From the NCBI GenBank assembly GCA_014337915.1, contig QUBU01000008.1:50650-114649 (forward strand): a DNA stretch of 64,000 bases, written 5' to 3'. Origin of the DNA: Gammaproteobacteria bacterium (GTDB lineage: Bacteria > Pseudomonadota > Gammaproteobacteria > Steroidobacterales > GCA-2729495). The notes beneath the pieces were generated by a model, which saw only the letters and a list, made by a program, of their open reading frames with translations, had not been told where the DNA came from and ran no database searches. Shown piece by piece: positions 43,483 through 51,770 of this stretch. Position 1 is the first letter of the stretch. The number at the start of each line of letters is the position of its first letter. The translations under genes were made by a program, and so were the position numbers.

Positions 43483-44721
43483 TTGTTTTACGGCTGGTGG
43501 GTCGCCGCCACGGCGGTGGCCATCTATTTCTTCAGCAATGGCCTGACGGTAATGGTGCCGCAGGCCCTGGCGCCGCGGCTGATGGAGTCCTTCACCGCCA
43601 CCGCGGCCGATGTCAGCCGCAGCTCGCTGATCACCTTCACCGTAGCCGCCTGCCTCGCACCCTTCGCCGGCGCGCTGGTGGACCGCTTCGGCGTGCTGCG
43701 GGTGCTGCGCACCGGGCTGCTGGCGCTGGCACTGTCGGTGGCGGCCTATTCATTTGCCGGCAGCCTCCGCCAGCTCTACCTGCTGCATGCCGTATTCGGC
43801 GTCGGACTCGCCCTCGCCGGACTGCTGGTGAACGTCGTGCTGCTGTCGCGCTGGTTCGTGGCACGGCGCGGGCTGGTGGTCGGCGTGCTGACCTCGGGGT
43901 CGAGCCTGGCGGGCGCGACGCTGCCGCTGGCCATCTCGCCGCTGGTCACGGATCCGGCGCTGGGCTGGCGCTGGGGCTACGGTGCACTGGGCGCGGCGTT
44001 CCTGCTGCTGGCGCTGCTGCCGGGGTTCCTCGTGCTGCGCGAGGACCCCGCCCAGGTCGGCCAGCAGCCGGACGGCGCGACCGCCGCAGCCGGCGCGGTC
44101 GCCCAGCCACATACTGGCGTGACGCTGCGGCGCGCGCTGCGCTCGCTGACCCTCTGGTGCCTGGCACTGGGATCGGCCTGCCTGTGGTTCGCGATGCAGG
44201 CCGTCATCAGCCAGGCGACCATCTTCCTCGAGCAGGAGGCGGATTTCACCCCGGCTGCCGCCACCGCCGTGTTCTCGCTGATGTTCGCCATGAGCTTCGT
44301 CGGCAAGCTGCTCTACGGCACGGTGAGCGACTGGTTCGCCAAGCGGCGGGTGATGCTGGCGGCGAGCCTGACGCTGCTCGCCGGCTGCCTGCTGCTGTTC
44401 GAGCCGGGCAGCGATGGCCCGGGACTGGTGACGGACCCCAGCCGCCTGCGGCTGTTCGCCGTGGTGTTCGGCCTCGGCTTCGGCGGCAGCTTCACCATGA
44501 TCCAGCTGACGGTGGTGGAGAGCTTCGGCCAGCGCGACCTCGGCAAGATCCTCGGTGTGGTGACCTTCATCGATGCCATCGGCGCAGGCCTGGGCGCGGC
44601 CCTGGCGGGTCAGCTGGCGACCGCGACCGGCTCCTATCTCGCGCCGTTCGCCATGGTCACGCTGGTGGCCCTGCTCGCGGTCGCCAACGTGTTCCTCATC
44701 CGCCCGGTGGCGCCGGACTGA
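43483..44721 (+). CDS. MFS transporter (OFA-like)
   Basis: 412 residues from TTG 43483, 14 bp after the M16 stop. Twelve hydrophobic segments are visible, with the MFS loop motif LVDRFGVLRVLRTGLLALAL between helices 2 and 3 and a second copy TVSDWFAKRRVMLAASLTLL in the C half. The start FYGWWVAATAVAIYFFSNGL resembles oxalate:formate-antiporter-like and monocarboxylate transporters. Likely substrate is a small organic acid, unproven. Read-through from the M16 gene is possible given the spacing. Confidence 0.88.
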   Translation: MFYGWWVAATAVAIYFFSNGLTVMVPQALAPRLMESFTATAADVSRSSLITFTVAACLAPFAGALVDRFGVLRVLRTGLLALALSVAAYSFAGSLRQLYLLHAVFGVGLALAGLLVNVVLLSRWFVARRGLVVGVLTSGSSLAGATLPLAISPLVTDPALGWRWGYGALGAAFLLLALLPGFLVLREDPAQVGQQPDGATAAAGAVAQPHTGVTLRRALRSLTLWCLALGSACLWFAMQAVISQATIFLEQEADFTPAAATAVFSLMFAMSFVGKLLYGTVSDWFAKRRVMLAASLTLLAGCLLLFEPGSDGPGLVTDPSRLRLFAVVFGLGFGGSFTMIQLTVVESFGQRDLGKILGVVTFIDAIGAGLGAALAGQLATATGSYLAPFAMVTLVALLAVANVFLIRPVAPD

Positions 44722-44733
44722 CCGGCCGCGCGC

Positions 44734-44888
44734 GGCAGCGAAGCGCCGGGTTCGAGGGGGATACTCGCTACCGCTGCGCCGGCCATCCATGGCCGGCTCC
44801 GCTGCATGTCGGGCTCGCTTGCGCTGTCCCTGCGTCGCTCGCCCTCCAAGCCCGCTCGCACCCCCCTCGAACCCGGCGCTTCGCTGCC
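44734..44888. repeat. 27-bp perfect inverted repeat element
   Basis: The arm at 44734-44760 begins GGCAGCGAAGCGCCGGGTTC and the arm at 44862-44888 is its exact reverse complement, 101 bp apart. Inside is a second dyad, GCCGGCCAT-CC-ATGGCCGGC. There is no T-run or coding frame. It occupies most of the 380-bp gap before the ABC operon. It may be a small non-autonomous repeat element (REP/MITE-like) or a strong structured RNA. Confidence 0.8.
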
Positions 44889-45101
44889 GACCAGGCGCCT
44901 GCGGGGGCTGGCGAACTTTTCTGCGTCCGGCATGGTCAACGGAAATTCGCCGCAGGCCGGCGCGCCCTGGTCGAAGGAACATCGCTTGATTGCCCTCCTG
45001 CCCTATGCAAAATACCGGCGCGCCCTGCGGTTGCGGATGCAGCCCGCCTCGCGCCCAGGGTCGGCCGACCGCCGGGCAGGCAAGCCACCAGAGGATCCAG
45101 C

Positions 45102-46040
45102 ATGATCAGAGCCGAATCGCTGACGAGGCAGTACGGCCCGCTCACCGCCGTCGACAACATCAGCTTCACCGTGCAGCCCGGCGAGGTCCTCGGCTTCCTC
45201 GGCCCCAACGGAGCCGGCAAGACCACCACCATGCGCATGCTTGCCGGTTTCGTCGCGCCCACCAGCGGCCGCGCGGAGATCTGCGGCTTCTCCGTCGAGG
45301 ATCAGCCGCTGGAGGCCAAGCGCCGCCTCGGCTACCTGCCCGAGGGTGCGCCCTCCTACGGCGAGATGACGCCGCGGCAGTTCCTGGGATTCATCGCCCG
45401 GGTGCGCGGCCTCGAGGGCGAGCGGCGCCGCAGCCGCCTCGACGACGTCATCGGGCGGCTGCACCTCGACGGCGTCATGGACCAGCGCATCGAGACGCTC
45501 TCCAAGGGCTTCCGCCGCCGCGTCGGGCTGGCACAGGCCATCATCCACGACCCGCCGGTGCTGATCCTCGACGAACCCACCGACGGGCTGGATCCCAACC
45601 AGAAGCACGAGGTGCGCGAGCTGATCAACACGATGGCGAAGGACAAGATCATCGTCATCTCCACGCACATCCTCGAGGAGGTCAATGCGGTCTGCACGCG
45701 GGCCATCATCATCGCCAGCGGCCGCATCGTCGCCGACGAGACTCCCGACGAGCTGGTGCGCCGCTCGCGCTACCACAATGCGGTGACACTGCGCTTCGAG
45801 GCGGCGACGGCCCTGAAGGCCGCCAGCGCCAGCCTGCGCGCGCTGCCGGGCGTGGACCACATCGAGGCCGATGAGGCCGGCCGCAGCATCACCGCCTTCC
45901 CGAAGGACGGCACGGTGATCATCACCGCGGTCGCCGACCTCGCCGCCGCGGAGCATTGGGCGCTGGAACAGCTGCACCTGGAGTCCGGTCGCATGGACGA
46001 GGTCTTCCGCAGCATCACCGAGCAGGAGGCCGTGCGATGA
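45102..46040 (+). CDS. ABC transporter ATP-binding protein (Gld-type)
   Basis: 312 residues. Walker A GFLGPNGAGKTTTMRMLAGF near 35, Q-loop GYLPEGAPSYGEMTP, signature LSKGFRRRVGLAQAIIHDP, Walker B PVLILDEPTDGLDPNQKHEV, H-loop VISTHILEEVNAV. The C-terminal 90 residues form the extra domain usual for ABC-2 exporters. It energises the permease encoded directly downstream (ATGA overlap). The two later genes encode GldG-like and DUF4340 proteins, so the set resembles the Gld ABC-2 system of unknown cargo found in non-gliding bacteria. Confidence 0.93.
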   Translation: MIRAESLTRQYGPLTAVDNISFTVQPGEVLGFLGPNGAGKTTTMRMLAGFVAPTSGRAEICGFSVEDQPLEAKRRLGYLPEGAPSYGEMTPRQFLGFIARVRGLEGERRRSRLDDVIGRLHLDGVMDQRIETLSKGFRRRVGLAQAIIHDPPVLILDEPTDGLDPNQKHEVRELINTMAKDKIIVISTHILEEVNAVCTRAIIIASGRIVADETPDELVRRSRYHNAVTLRFEAATALKAASASLRALPGVDHIEADEAGRSITAFPKDGTVIITAVADLAAAEHWALEQLHLESGRMDEVFRSITEQEAVR

Positions 46041-46771
46041 ACGGTGTCAGCACGATCGCGGCGCGGGAGCTGCGCGCCTACTTCGCCACGCCCCTGGCCT
46101 ATGTGTTCATCGTGATCTTCCTGGCGCTGATGGGCGTCTTCACCTTCTATATCGGCGGCTTCTACGAGGCCGAGCAGGCGGACCTCAGTGCATTCTTCAA
46201 CTTCCACCCCTGGCTGTACCTGTTCCTGGTGCCGGCGATTTCCATGCGGCTCTGGGCCGAGGAGCGCAAGAGCGGCAGCATCGAGCTGCTGATGACGCTG
46301 CCGGTCACCACCGGCCAGGCAGTCATCGGCAAGTACCTCGCCGCCTGGGCCTTCACCGGCGTCGCACTGGCACTCACCTTCCCGATCTGGCTGACGGTGA
46401 ACTACCTCGGCGACCCGGACAACGGCGTGATCCTCGCCGCCTACATCGGCAGCCTGCTCATGGCCGGCGGCTTCCTTGCCATCGGCTCGTGCATCTCGGC
46501 GGCCAACAAGAACCAGGTGGTGGCCTTCATCATCACCGTGGTCATCTGCTTCCTGTTCCTGCTGGCCGGCTTCCCGCTGGTGCTGGACTTCTTCGGCGGC
46601 TGGGCGCCCCAGGCGCTGGTGGACACCATCGCCAGCCTGAGCTTCCGCACCCACTTCGAGTCCATCAGCAAGGGCATCATCGACCTGCGCGACGTCGTCT
46701 ACTTCGCCATGGTGATCGCCGCCTGGCTCTACGCCACGGTGGTGGTCATCGAGCTGAAGAAGGCCGACTAG
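46037..46771 (+). CDS. ABC-2 type permease
   Basis: 244 residues from ATG 46037, overlapping the ATPase stop. Six hydrophobic segments include LAYVFIVIFLALMGVFTFYI, LYLFLVPAISMRLWAEERKS (the conserved cytosolic elbow with E-x-x-G) and VVAFIITVVICFLFLLAGFP. The sequence ERKSGSIELLMTLPVTTGQA is diagnostic of ABC-2 permeases of the GldF type. It forms the channel for the adjacent ATPase. Confidence 0.93.
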   Translation: MNGVSTIAARELRAYFATPLAYVFIVIFLALMGVFTFYIGGFYEAEQADLSAFFNFHPWLYLFLVPAISMRLWAEERKSGSIELLMTLPVTTGQAVIGKYLAAWAFTGVALALTFPIWLTVNYLGDPDNGVILAAYIGSLLMAGGFLAIGSCISAANKNQVVAFIITVVICFLFLLAGFPLVLDFFGGWAPQALVDTIASLSFRTHFESISKGIIDLRDVVYFAMVIAAWLYATVVVIELKKAD

Positions 46772-46779
46772 GAGCACCC

Positions 46780-48663
46780 ATGAGCAGCAAATCGCGAACC
46801 GCATTCGGCCACCTGGGGCTGGTGGCCGTGGCAGTGATCTTCCTGGTGGCCGTGCCGCTCGCCAACGTCATCCTGCGCGGCGCGCGCGTGGACCTCACCG
46901 AGAACCACCTCTACACGCTGGCGCCCGGGACCCGCCACATCCTCGGCACCATCCCCGAGCCCATCCACCTGTACTTCTTCTTCTCCGCCAGCGCCACGGG
47001 AAAGACGCCGTTCTTCCGCAGCTACGCCGGCCGCGTGCGCGACATGCTGCGCGACTTCGCCCAGCAGTCCGGCGGCAGGATCACGTTCACCGAGGTCGAC
47101 CCGGTGCCGTTCTCGGACGAGGAAGATCGCGCCACGCAGTTCGGCCTGCAGGGCATCCGCCTGGACAACAGCGCGGATCCGCTGTTCATGGGCATCGCCG
47201 GCACCAACAGCGTCGGCGACGACCAGGTCATCCCGTTCGTCGACCCGCGCAAGGAAGCATTCCTCGAGTACGACCTGGCCAAGCTGGTGTACTCGCTCGC
47301 GCACCCGAAGCATCCGGTGGTCGGCCTGCTGAGCAGCCTGCCGATCAGCGCCGGCTTCGACCCGATGACGCAGCAGGTCCGCCAGCCCTGGGCCATCGTC
47401 AACCAGCTGCGCCAGGTGTTCGACATCCGCCAGCTGGAGCCCGGGCTGACGCAGATCGCCGATGACGTGCAGCTGGTCATGCTGGTGCACCCGAAGAACC
47501 TCGGCGACCAGGCCCTCTACGCGCTCGACCAGTTCGTGCTGCGCGGTGGTCGCCTCATGGTGTTCGTCGACCCCTGGGCCGAGGCCGACCCGGGCACGGC
47601 CGACGCGGCCGACCCGATGGCGGGCCCGGGCCAGCGCAGCTCGAACCTGCAGCGGCTGTTCGACGCCTGGGGCATCAGCGTCACCAGCGACAGCTTCGTG
47701 GGCGACAACCGCTACGCGCTGCAGGTCATGGGCCCGGATGGCCGCCCGGTGCGCGACATCGGCCTGCTCGGCGTCAGCCAGGATGGCCTCGACCAGGACG
47801 ACGTCGTCACCGCCGGGCTGAGCCTGGTCAATATGGGCTATGCCGGCGCGATCAGCGCCCGGGAGAAGGCCGCCGTGACCATCACGCCGCTGGTGCACTC
47901 GAGCGACCTCGCGGCACCGCTCGGCACTGCCGGGCTGGCCTTCATGCAGGACCCGACACTGCTGCTCGCCAGCTTCAAGCCCACCGGCCAGCGCTACACG
48001 CTGGCGGCGCGACTGTCCGGCAAGGTCCCGACGGCATTTCCGGACGGGCCGCCGCCGGGAATGCCGGCCGGCACCCCGGCCCAGATCAGGGAGGCCAGCG
48101 AACCGGTCAACATCGTGGTGGTCGCCGACACCGACCTGCTCAGCGACCGGCTCTGGGTGCAGACGCAGAACTTCTTCGGCCAGCGCGTCGCCAATGCCTT
48201 CGCCAACAACGGCGACTTCGTGGTCAACGCCCTGGACAACCTCCTCGGCAGCAATGACCTCATCGGCATCCGCGCCCGGGCCAGCTTCAGCCGGCCCTTC
48301 ACCCGCGTGCGCGACCTGCGCCGCGACGCCGAGGCACGGTTCCGCGACAGCGAGGAACGCCTGCAGCAGGAGCTGCGCGACACCGAGCAGAAGCTCGCCG
48401 AGATCCAGGCCGGGCGCAAGGATGGCAACGCCCTGATCATGACGCCCGAGCAGCAGCAGGAGATCGAGCGCTTCCGCAGCCAGCGCGCCGGCATCCGCAA
48501 GGAACTGCGCCAGGTGCAGCGCAACCTCGACCAGGACATCGAGCGGCTTGGTACCGTCCTCAAGGTGATCAACATCGGCCTGGTGCCGCTGCTCATTTCC
48601 ATTGCCAGCATCATCGTGCTGCTGGTCCGCCGGCATCACCGCAGCGGAGGCCACCCGTCATGA
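46780..48663 (+). CDS. GldG-like ABC-associated protein
   Basis: 627 residues from ATG 46780 with AGGAG just upstream. N-terminal helix FGHLGLVAVAVIFLVAVPLA, then a periplasmic domain with the family start VDLTENHLYTLAPGTRHILG, IHLYFFFSASATGKTPFFRS and YAGRVRDMLRDFAQQSGGRI. A coiled coil (DAEARFRDSEERLQQELRDT) follows. A final helix (VINIGLVPLLISIASIIVLL) ends in RRHHRSGG. This fits GldG/DUF-type components that pair with GldFA ABC transporters. Function in non-gliding bacteria is unknown. Four-base overlap with the next gene. Confidence 0.87.
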   Translation: MSSKSRTAFGHLGLVAVAVIFLVAVPLANVILRGARVDLTENHLYTLAPGTRHILGTIPEPIHLYFFFSASATGKTPFFRSYAGRVRDMLRDFAQQSGGRITFTEVDPVPFSDEEDRATQFGLQGIRLDNSADPLFMGIAGTNSVGDDQVIPFVDPRKEAFLEYDLAKLVYSLAHPKHPVVGLLSSLPISAGFDPMTQQVRQPWAIVNQLRQVFDIRQLEPGLTQIADDVQLVMLVHPKNLGDQALYALDQFVLRGGRLMVFVDPWAEADPGTADAADPMAGPGQRSSNLQRLFDAWGISVTSDSFVGDNRYALQVMGPDGRPVRDIGLLGVSQDGLDQDDVVTAGLSLVNMGYAGAISAREKAAVTITPLVHSSDLAAPLGTAGLAFMQDPTLLLASFKPTGQRYTLAARLSGKVPTAFPDGPPPGMPAGTPAQIREASEPVNIVVVADTDLLSDRLWVQTQNFFGQRVANAFANNGDFVVNALDNLLGSNDLIGIRARASFSRPFTRVRDLRRDAEARFRDSEERLQQELRDTEQKLAEIQAGRKDGNALIMTPEQQQEIERFRSQRAGIRKELRQVQRNLDQDIERLGTVLKVINIGLVPLLISIASIIVLLVRRHHRSGGHPS

Positions 48664-49790
48664 AAAGCCGCACGCTCGTCATCCTGCTGGCCACCCTGGC
48701 GGTGCTCGTGGCGCTGGCCATCGCCGTTTCGCTGTCGCAGCAGCCTGGCCGGGCGACCGGCGCCCTGCTGTATCCCGGGCTCACCGAACAGCTCAACACG
48801 GTGGACAGCGTGGTGCTGCGCACCGGCGGCAACAAGGTCGTCGCCACGCTGGAGCGGGGCAAGGCGGGCTGGACCGTCAGGGAACGCGATGGCTACCCGG
48901 CCGACCTCGGCCGCCTGCGCAAGAATCTGATCGCGCTGGCCGAGGCCACCATCACCGAGGAGAAGACCTCGAACCCGGAGTTCTACGACCGCCTGCGCGT
49001 CGACGACATCGAGAAGGACAGCGCCGCGGGCCTGCGCATGGACCTGGGCAGCGCCGGCAAGCCGGTTGCCAGCGTCATCATCGGAAGCACCGCCGTGGCC
49101 GGCGCTGACAGCGCCTACGCACGCCGCGCCGGCGAGGCGCAGAGCTGGCTGGTCCGGGGCGCGTTCGACCTGCCGCGCGAAACCGCGGGCTGGCTCGACA
49201 AGACCATCACCAACATTCCCGCCAGTCGCATCGCCGCGGTGACCATCACCCATCCCGACGGCAGCAGGTTGAAGATCGACAAGCACCGCGCCGGTGAAGC
49301 CGACTTCAGGGTCGAGGGCATCCCAGCCGGCCGCGAGCTGTCCTTTCCCGGTGCCGGAAACAGCATCGGCTCCGCGCTGGCGGACCTCAGCCTCGACGGG
49401 GTCGAACCGGCGGCCGGCTTCGCCCCAGGGGCGGTGAAGCCCACGGTGGCGCGCTTCGAGACCTTCGATGGGCTGGTGGTCGAGGTGAGCAGCTGGCAGC
49501 TGCCCGCCGGCAACCGGCTGCGCCTCAGCGCCAGGGCCGATGCCGCGCTGGCGGCAGCCCACGCGCCGCCGCCCGGAACGGCGCCGGAAGCCGGGCCGGC
49601 CGCCGACGCCCTCGCCAGCGCCGCCCGCAAGGATTTCGCCAGCGTGCAGGCCGAAGCCGATGCGCTCAATGCCCGGCTGGGCGCCTGGGTCTACACCGTG
49701 CCGGCGTACAAGGCCGAGCAGCTCAGCCACCACCTCGACGACCTGCTGGCGCCAAAGGCCGGGCCGGCCGCGGCAGCGACGCGCAGGTAG
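48660..49790 (+). CDS. DUF4340 protein, ABC-associated
   Basis: 376 residues. N-terminal anchor TLVILLATLAVLVALAIAVS, then a largely beta periplasmic domain (DSVVLRTGGNKVVATLERGK, GWTVRERDGYPADLGRLRKN, LIALAEATITEEKTSNPEFY, DRLRVDDIEKDSAAGLRMDL). This order is characteristic of DUF4340 proteins found at the end of GldFG-like operons. The ATG overlaps the upstream stop, supporting a four-gene operon. The tail is Ala/Pro-rich. Confidence 0.87.
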   Translation: MKSRTLVILLATLAVLVALAIAVSLSQQPGRATGALLYPGLTEQLNTVDSVVLRTGGNKVVATLERGKAGWTVRERDGYPADLGRLRKNLIALAEATITEEKTSNPEFYDRLRVDDIEKDSAAGLRMDLGSAGKPVASVIIGSTAVAGADSAYARRAGEAQSWLVRGAFDLPRETAGWLDKTITNIPASRIAAVTITHPDGSRLKIDKHRAGEADFRVEGIPAGRELSFPGAGNSIGSALADLSLDGVEPAAGFAPGAVKPTVARFETFDGLVVEVSSWQLPAGNRLRLSARADAALAAAHAPPPGTAPEAGPAADALASAARKDFASVQAEADALNARLGAWVYTVPAYKAEQLSHHLDDLLAPKAGPAAAATRR

Positions 49791-49907
49791 GCCGGCGACG
49801 CTACCCCGAAGCGTGGTGCGGGTCACAGATCCGCACGCGGTACGGCGGATGCCGGCGCTTATGTGAATACCCGGCTCGCCGGCCGCAGACTGCGGCTAGA
49901 CTGCGAT

Positions 49908-49990
49908 CCGCTGACAAGGGCAAACCCGGCGAAAGCCGGGGACGCAAAGCCACCGGTCTAAGGGAGCCTGACTCCACGACAGCGGGGCCG
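49908..49990 (+). ncRNA. Class I cyclic-di-GMP riboswitch (GEMM-I)
   Basis: All conserved GEMM-I elements appear in order: AGGGCAAACC (49917-49926), a P2 hairpin CCCGGC-GAAA-GCCGGG with the GNRA tetraloop, GGGACGCAAAGCCACCGGTC, TAAGG, a short second hairpin GGAG-CCTGA-CTCC, and the terminal AGCGGGG. Tetraloop and receptor positions match the known structure. A -10-like TAGACT lies at 49897-49902. The outer helix can be drawn as CCGCTG/CAGCGG (49908-49913 and 49980-49985), but this pairing is tentative. The downstream gene (50152) encodes a small secreted protein. No T-run follows, so control is more likely at translation or by a distal structure. Confidence 0.9.
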
Positions 49991-49996
49991 CCGGCG

Positions 49997-50012
49997 GGAC
50001 AGGCAACTGTCC
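49997..50012 (+). other. Hairpin downstream of the riboswitch
   Basis: GGACAG-GCAA-CTGTCC is a perfect 6-bp stem with a GNRA-type loop, 7 nt after the riboswitch core. It may be part of the expression platform; inference only. Confidence 0.5.
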
Positions 50013-50151
50013 GTCACCACGATCGCCCCCTTCCGGGGCCGATCCCGGCGCTCCGTTTCGCGGAACGCTGCCCCTGATCGGTACCACGAGTCAGCCGCCG
50101 GCATGCCGCGCCGGTGCGAAACTGCCGTTGCTGCCCAGGGAGGGGTGATTG

Positions 50152-50484
50152 ATGAGCAGGCGAATAACCGTCGCGCTGATGATGTTGTCGATCTGCATCT
50201 GCGCGTTGCCGCGGGTACAGGCCGAGGCCACCAACTGGCTGCTGGAAATGGTGATGGTGGGCATTCCCCAGACGCAGATCGTGCGCGACCCGCGGATCAG
50301 GTCCCGCTACTACCTGTGCTGGACGGATGGCAGCCAGCGCTACGGCCTGAAGTTCTCGCGAAACGGATTCAACTCGGCGCTGACGGGCATGCAGATGGGC
50401 GAGCGCGCCAACCTGGCCGATGTCCTGGAACTGGATCCGGACGGCTGGACCACAGCCGACGAGCAGGTCTGCTGGGGCAAGTGA
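50152..50484 (+). CDS. Small secreted protein under c-di-GMP riboswitch
   Basis: 110 residues from ATG 50152, preceded by GGGAGGGG. Signal peptide SRRITVALMMLSICICALPR then VQA, cleavage near residue 24. The mature part, about 86 residues, starts EATNWLLEMVMVGIPQTQIV and has two cysteines (YYLCWTDGSQRYGLKFSRNG and ADEQVCWGK) that could form a disulfide. No recognised domain. It is preceded by about 160 nt of leader containing a GEMM-I riboswitch, so its expression should respond to the biofilm/motility second messenger. Confidence 0.8.
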   Translation: MSRRITVALMMLSICICALPRVQAEATNWLLEMVMVGIPQTQIVRDPRIRSRYYLCWTDGSQRYGLKFSRNGFNSALTGMQMGERANLADVLELDPDGWTTADEQVCWGK

Positions 50485-50506
50485 TGCGGCGGGTACCGCG
50501 GGCCGG

Positions 50507-51679
50507 TCAGGCGGCGGGGCCCGCCGCTGGCCGCGCCGCGGCTGCTGCCGGCCGTGCCGGATACAGCGGCACTGCATCGAGGATCCAGCCCTTGTGCTCG
50601 CGGCGCGCCGGGCTGGGTATGGCATAGGCCACCTTGCGGGCGTTGCGGTTGACCTCGTCCATGTCGATGCGCCAGCCGCGGGCTTCCCACTGCGCCAGCT
50701 TGTCGCGGTACTTGCCGATGGCGGCATCCGAGGGCGTGAAGAATTCCCGGGCGCGGCTTTCCGGCGTGAGCACCGGGCGCAGGTCCTGCAGCACATCGCG
50801 GTCCTGGCCGGCCACGACGGCATTGCGCGTCTTCATGCGCTCGTCCTCGGAGGGGTCGATGAGGAAGTTGCGCAGGTTGACGAGGTAGAGGCTGGTCCTG
50901 GCCTCATCCACCGGGGCCTCGAACAGGTACTGGTGGATGCTCATCTGCGGGGTCGGGTGGATCAGGGTCCACAGCGACGCCACGCCGTGGTGCCCGGTGC
51001 CGCCGCTGATCACGGCATCGGTGGTACGCCCGGAAGCCTCCCGCATCTTCGCATCCGCCAGCGGCGGGGCGCGCCGGCTGCTGAAGAAGCCGGTTACCCA
51101 CTCGGTGTCGAGCCAGCGGTAGTCCTCGGTGGCGATGCGGATGTCCTCGCGATCGCCGGAAAAGCCGTGGGTCGGGTGTACGAACTCGTTGTGCGCCCCG
51201 TCGATGCCGTTCTCGATCGAGCGCTGGAAGTTGAAATCCCACTCGAAGTGCTGGATGGTGGCCGCCCAGCCGGGCGCGATCACGTTGCCCTGGTACTCGG
51301 GGATGTCCATGATCGGGCAGCGCTCCGCCTCGGGCAGGTCACCGAGGAAGGCGAACACCAGCCCGTAGCGCTCCTCGGTGGGGTAGGCATCGACACGCAC
51401 CCGCGCGGGCACCCGCGCGTCCCTGCCGAGCGACGGGATCCGCGTGCAGCGGCCATCGCCCGCGAAGCGCCAGCCGTGGTACGGGCACTGCACCTCGTCC
51501 TCGACGATCTTGCCGCCCGCCAGGGCACCACCCCGGTGGCAGCAGGTATTGGCGAGGCAGTGCACCTTGCCGGCCGAGTCGCGCCAGAGCACGAAGTCCT
51601 GGCCGAGCATGCGGCGGCGGACCGGCGTAGCGGTGATCCCGGTGCTGAGCCCGGCTGGATACCAGAAATTGATGTACAT
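50507..51679 (-). CDS. Rieske non-heme iron oxygenase, alpha subunit
   Basis: 390 residues. The Rieske cluster motif is CCHRGGALAGGKIVEDEVQC followed by PYHGW (residues about 46-70). The mononuclear iron site is NGIDGAHNEFVHPTHGFSGD with Asp and two His near 165-180. The domain order and size fit the alpha subunit of a ring-hydroxylating or demethylating oxygenase. No beta subunit, reductase or ferredoxin gene is adjacent, so electrons must come from elsewhere. Substrate unknown. Divergent from the threonine dehydratase gene. Confidence 0.92.
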   Translation of the reverse strand: MYINFWYPAGLSTGITATPVRRRMLGQDFVLWRDSAGKVHCLANTCCHRGGALAGGKIVEDEVQCPYHGWRFAGDGRCTRIPSLGRDARVPARVRVDAYPTEERYGLVFAFLGDLPEAERCPIMDIPEYQGNVIAPGWAATIQHFEWDFNFQRSIENGIDGAHNEFVHPTHGFSGDREDIRIATEDYRWLDTEWVTGFFSSRRAPPLADAKMREASGRTTDAVISGGTGHHGVASLWTLIHPTPQMSIHQYLFEAPVDEARTSLYLVNLRNFLIDPSEDERMKTRNAVVAGQDRDVLQDLRPVLTPESRAREFFTPSDAAIGKYRDKLAQWEARGWRIDMDEVNRNARKVAYAIPSPARREHKGWILDAVPLYPARPAAAAARPAAGPAA

Positions 51680-51770
51680 GGCCTCGTCCTCTCCGGCTGG
51701 GCGGCCGCAGCTGCTGCGGCCGCAGGGGCAGGTATGCCCCGAGTATAGGCCCGTAAGCTACCATGCGCCC

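Noticed and set aside
43497..46040. 847-codon frame appearing to join the MFS and ABC regions
   Set aside because: Only the last 312 codons (from 45102) are a real ABC ATPase; the upstream part is an off-frame reading of the MFS gene and intergenic DNA.
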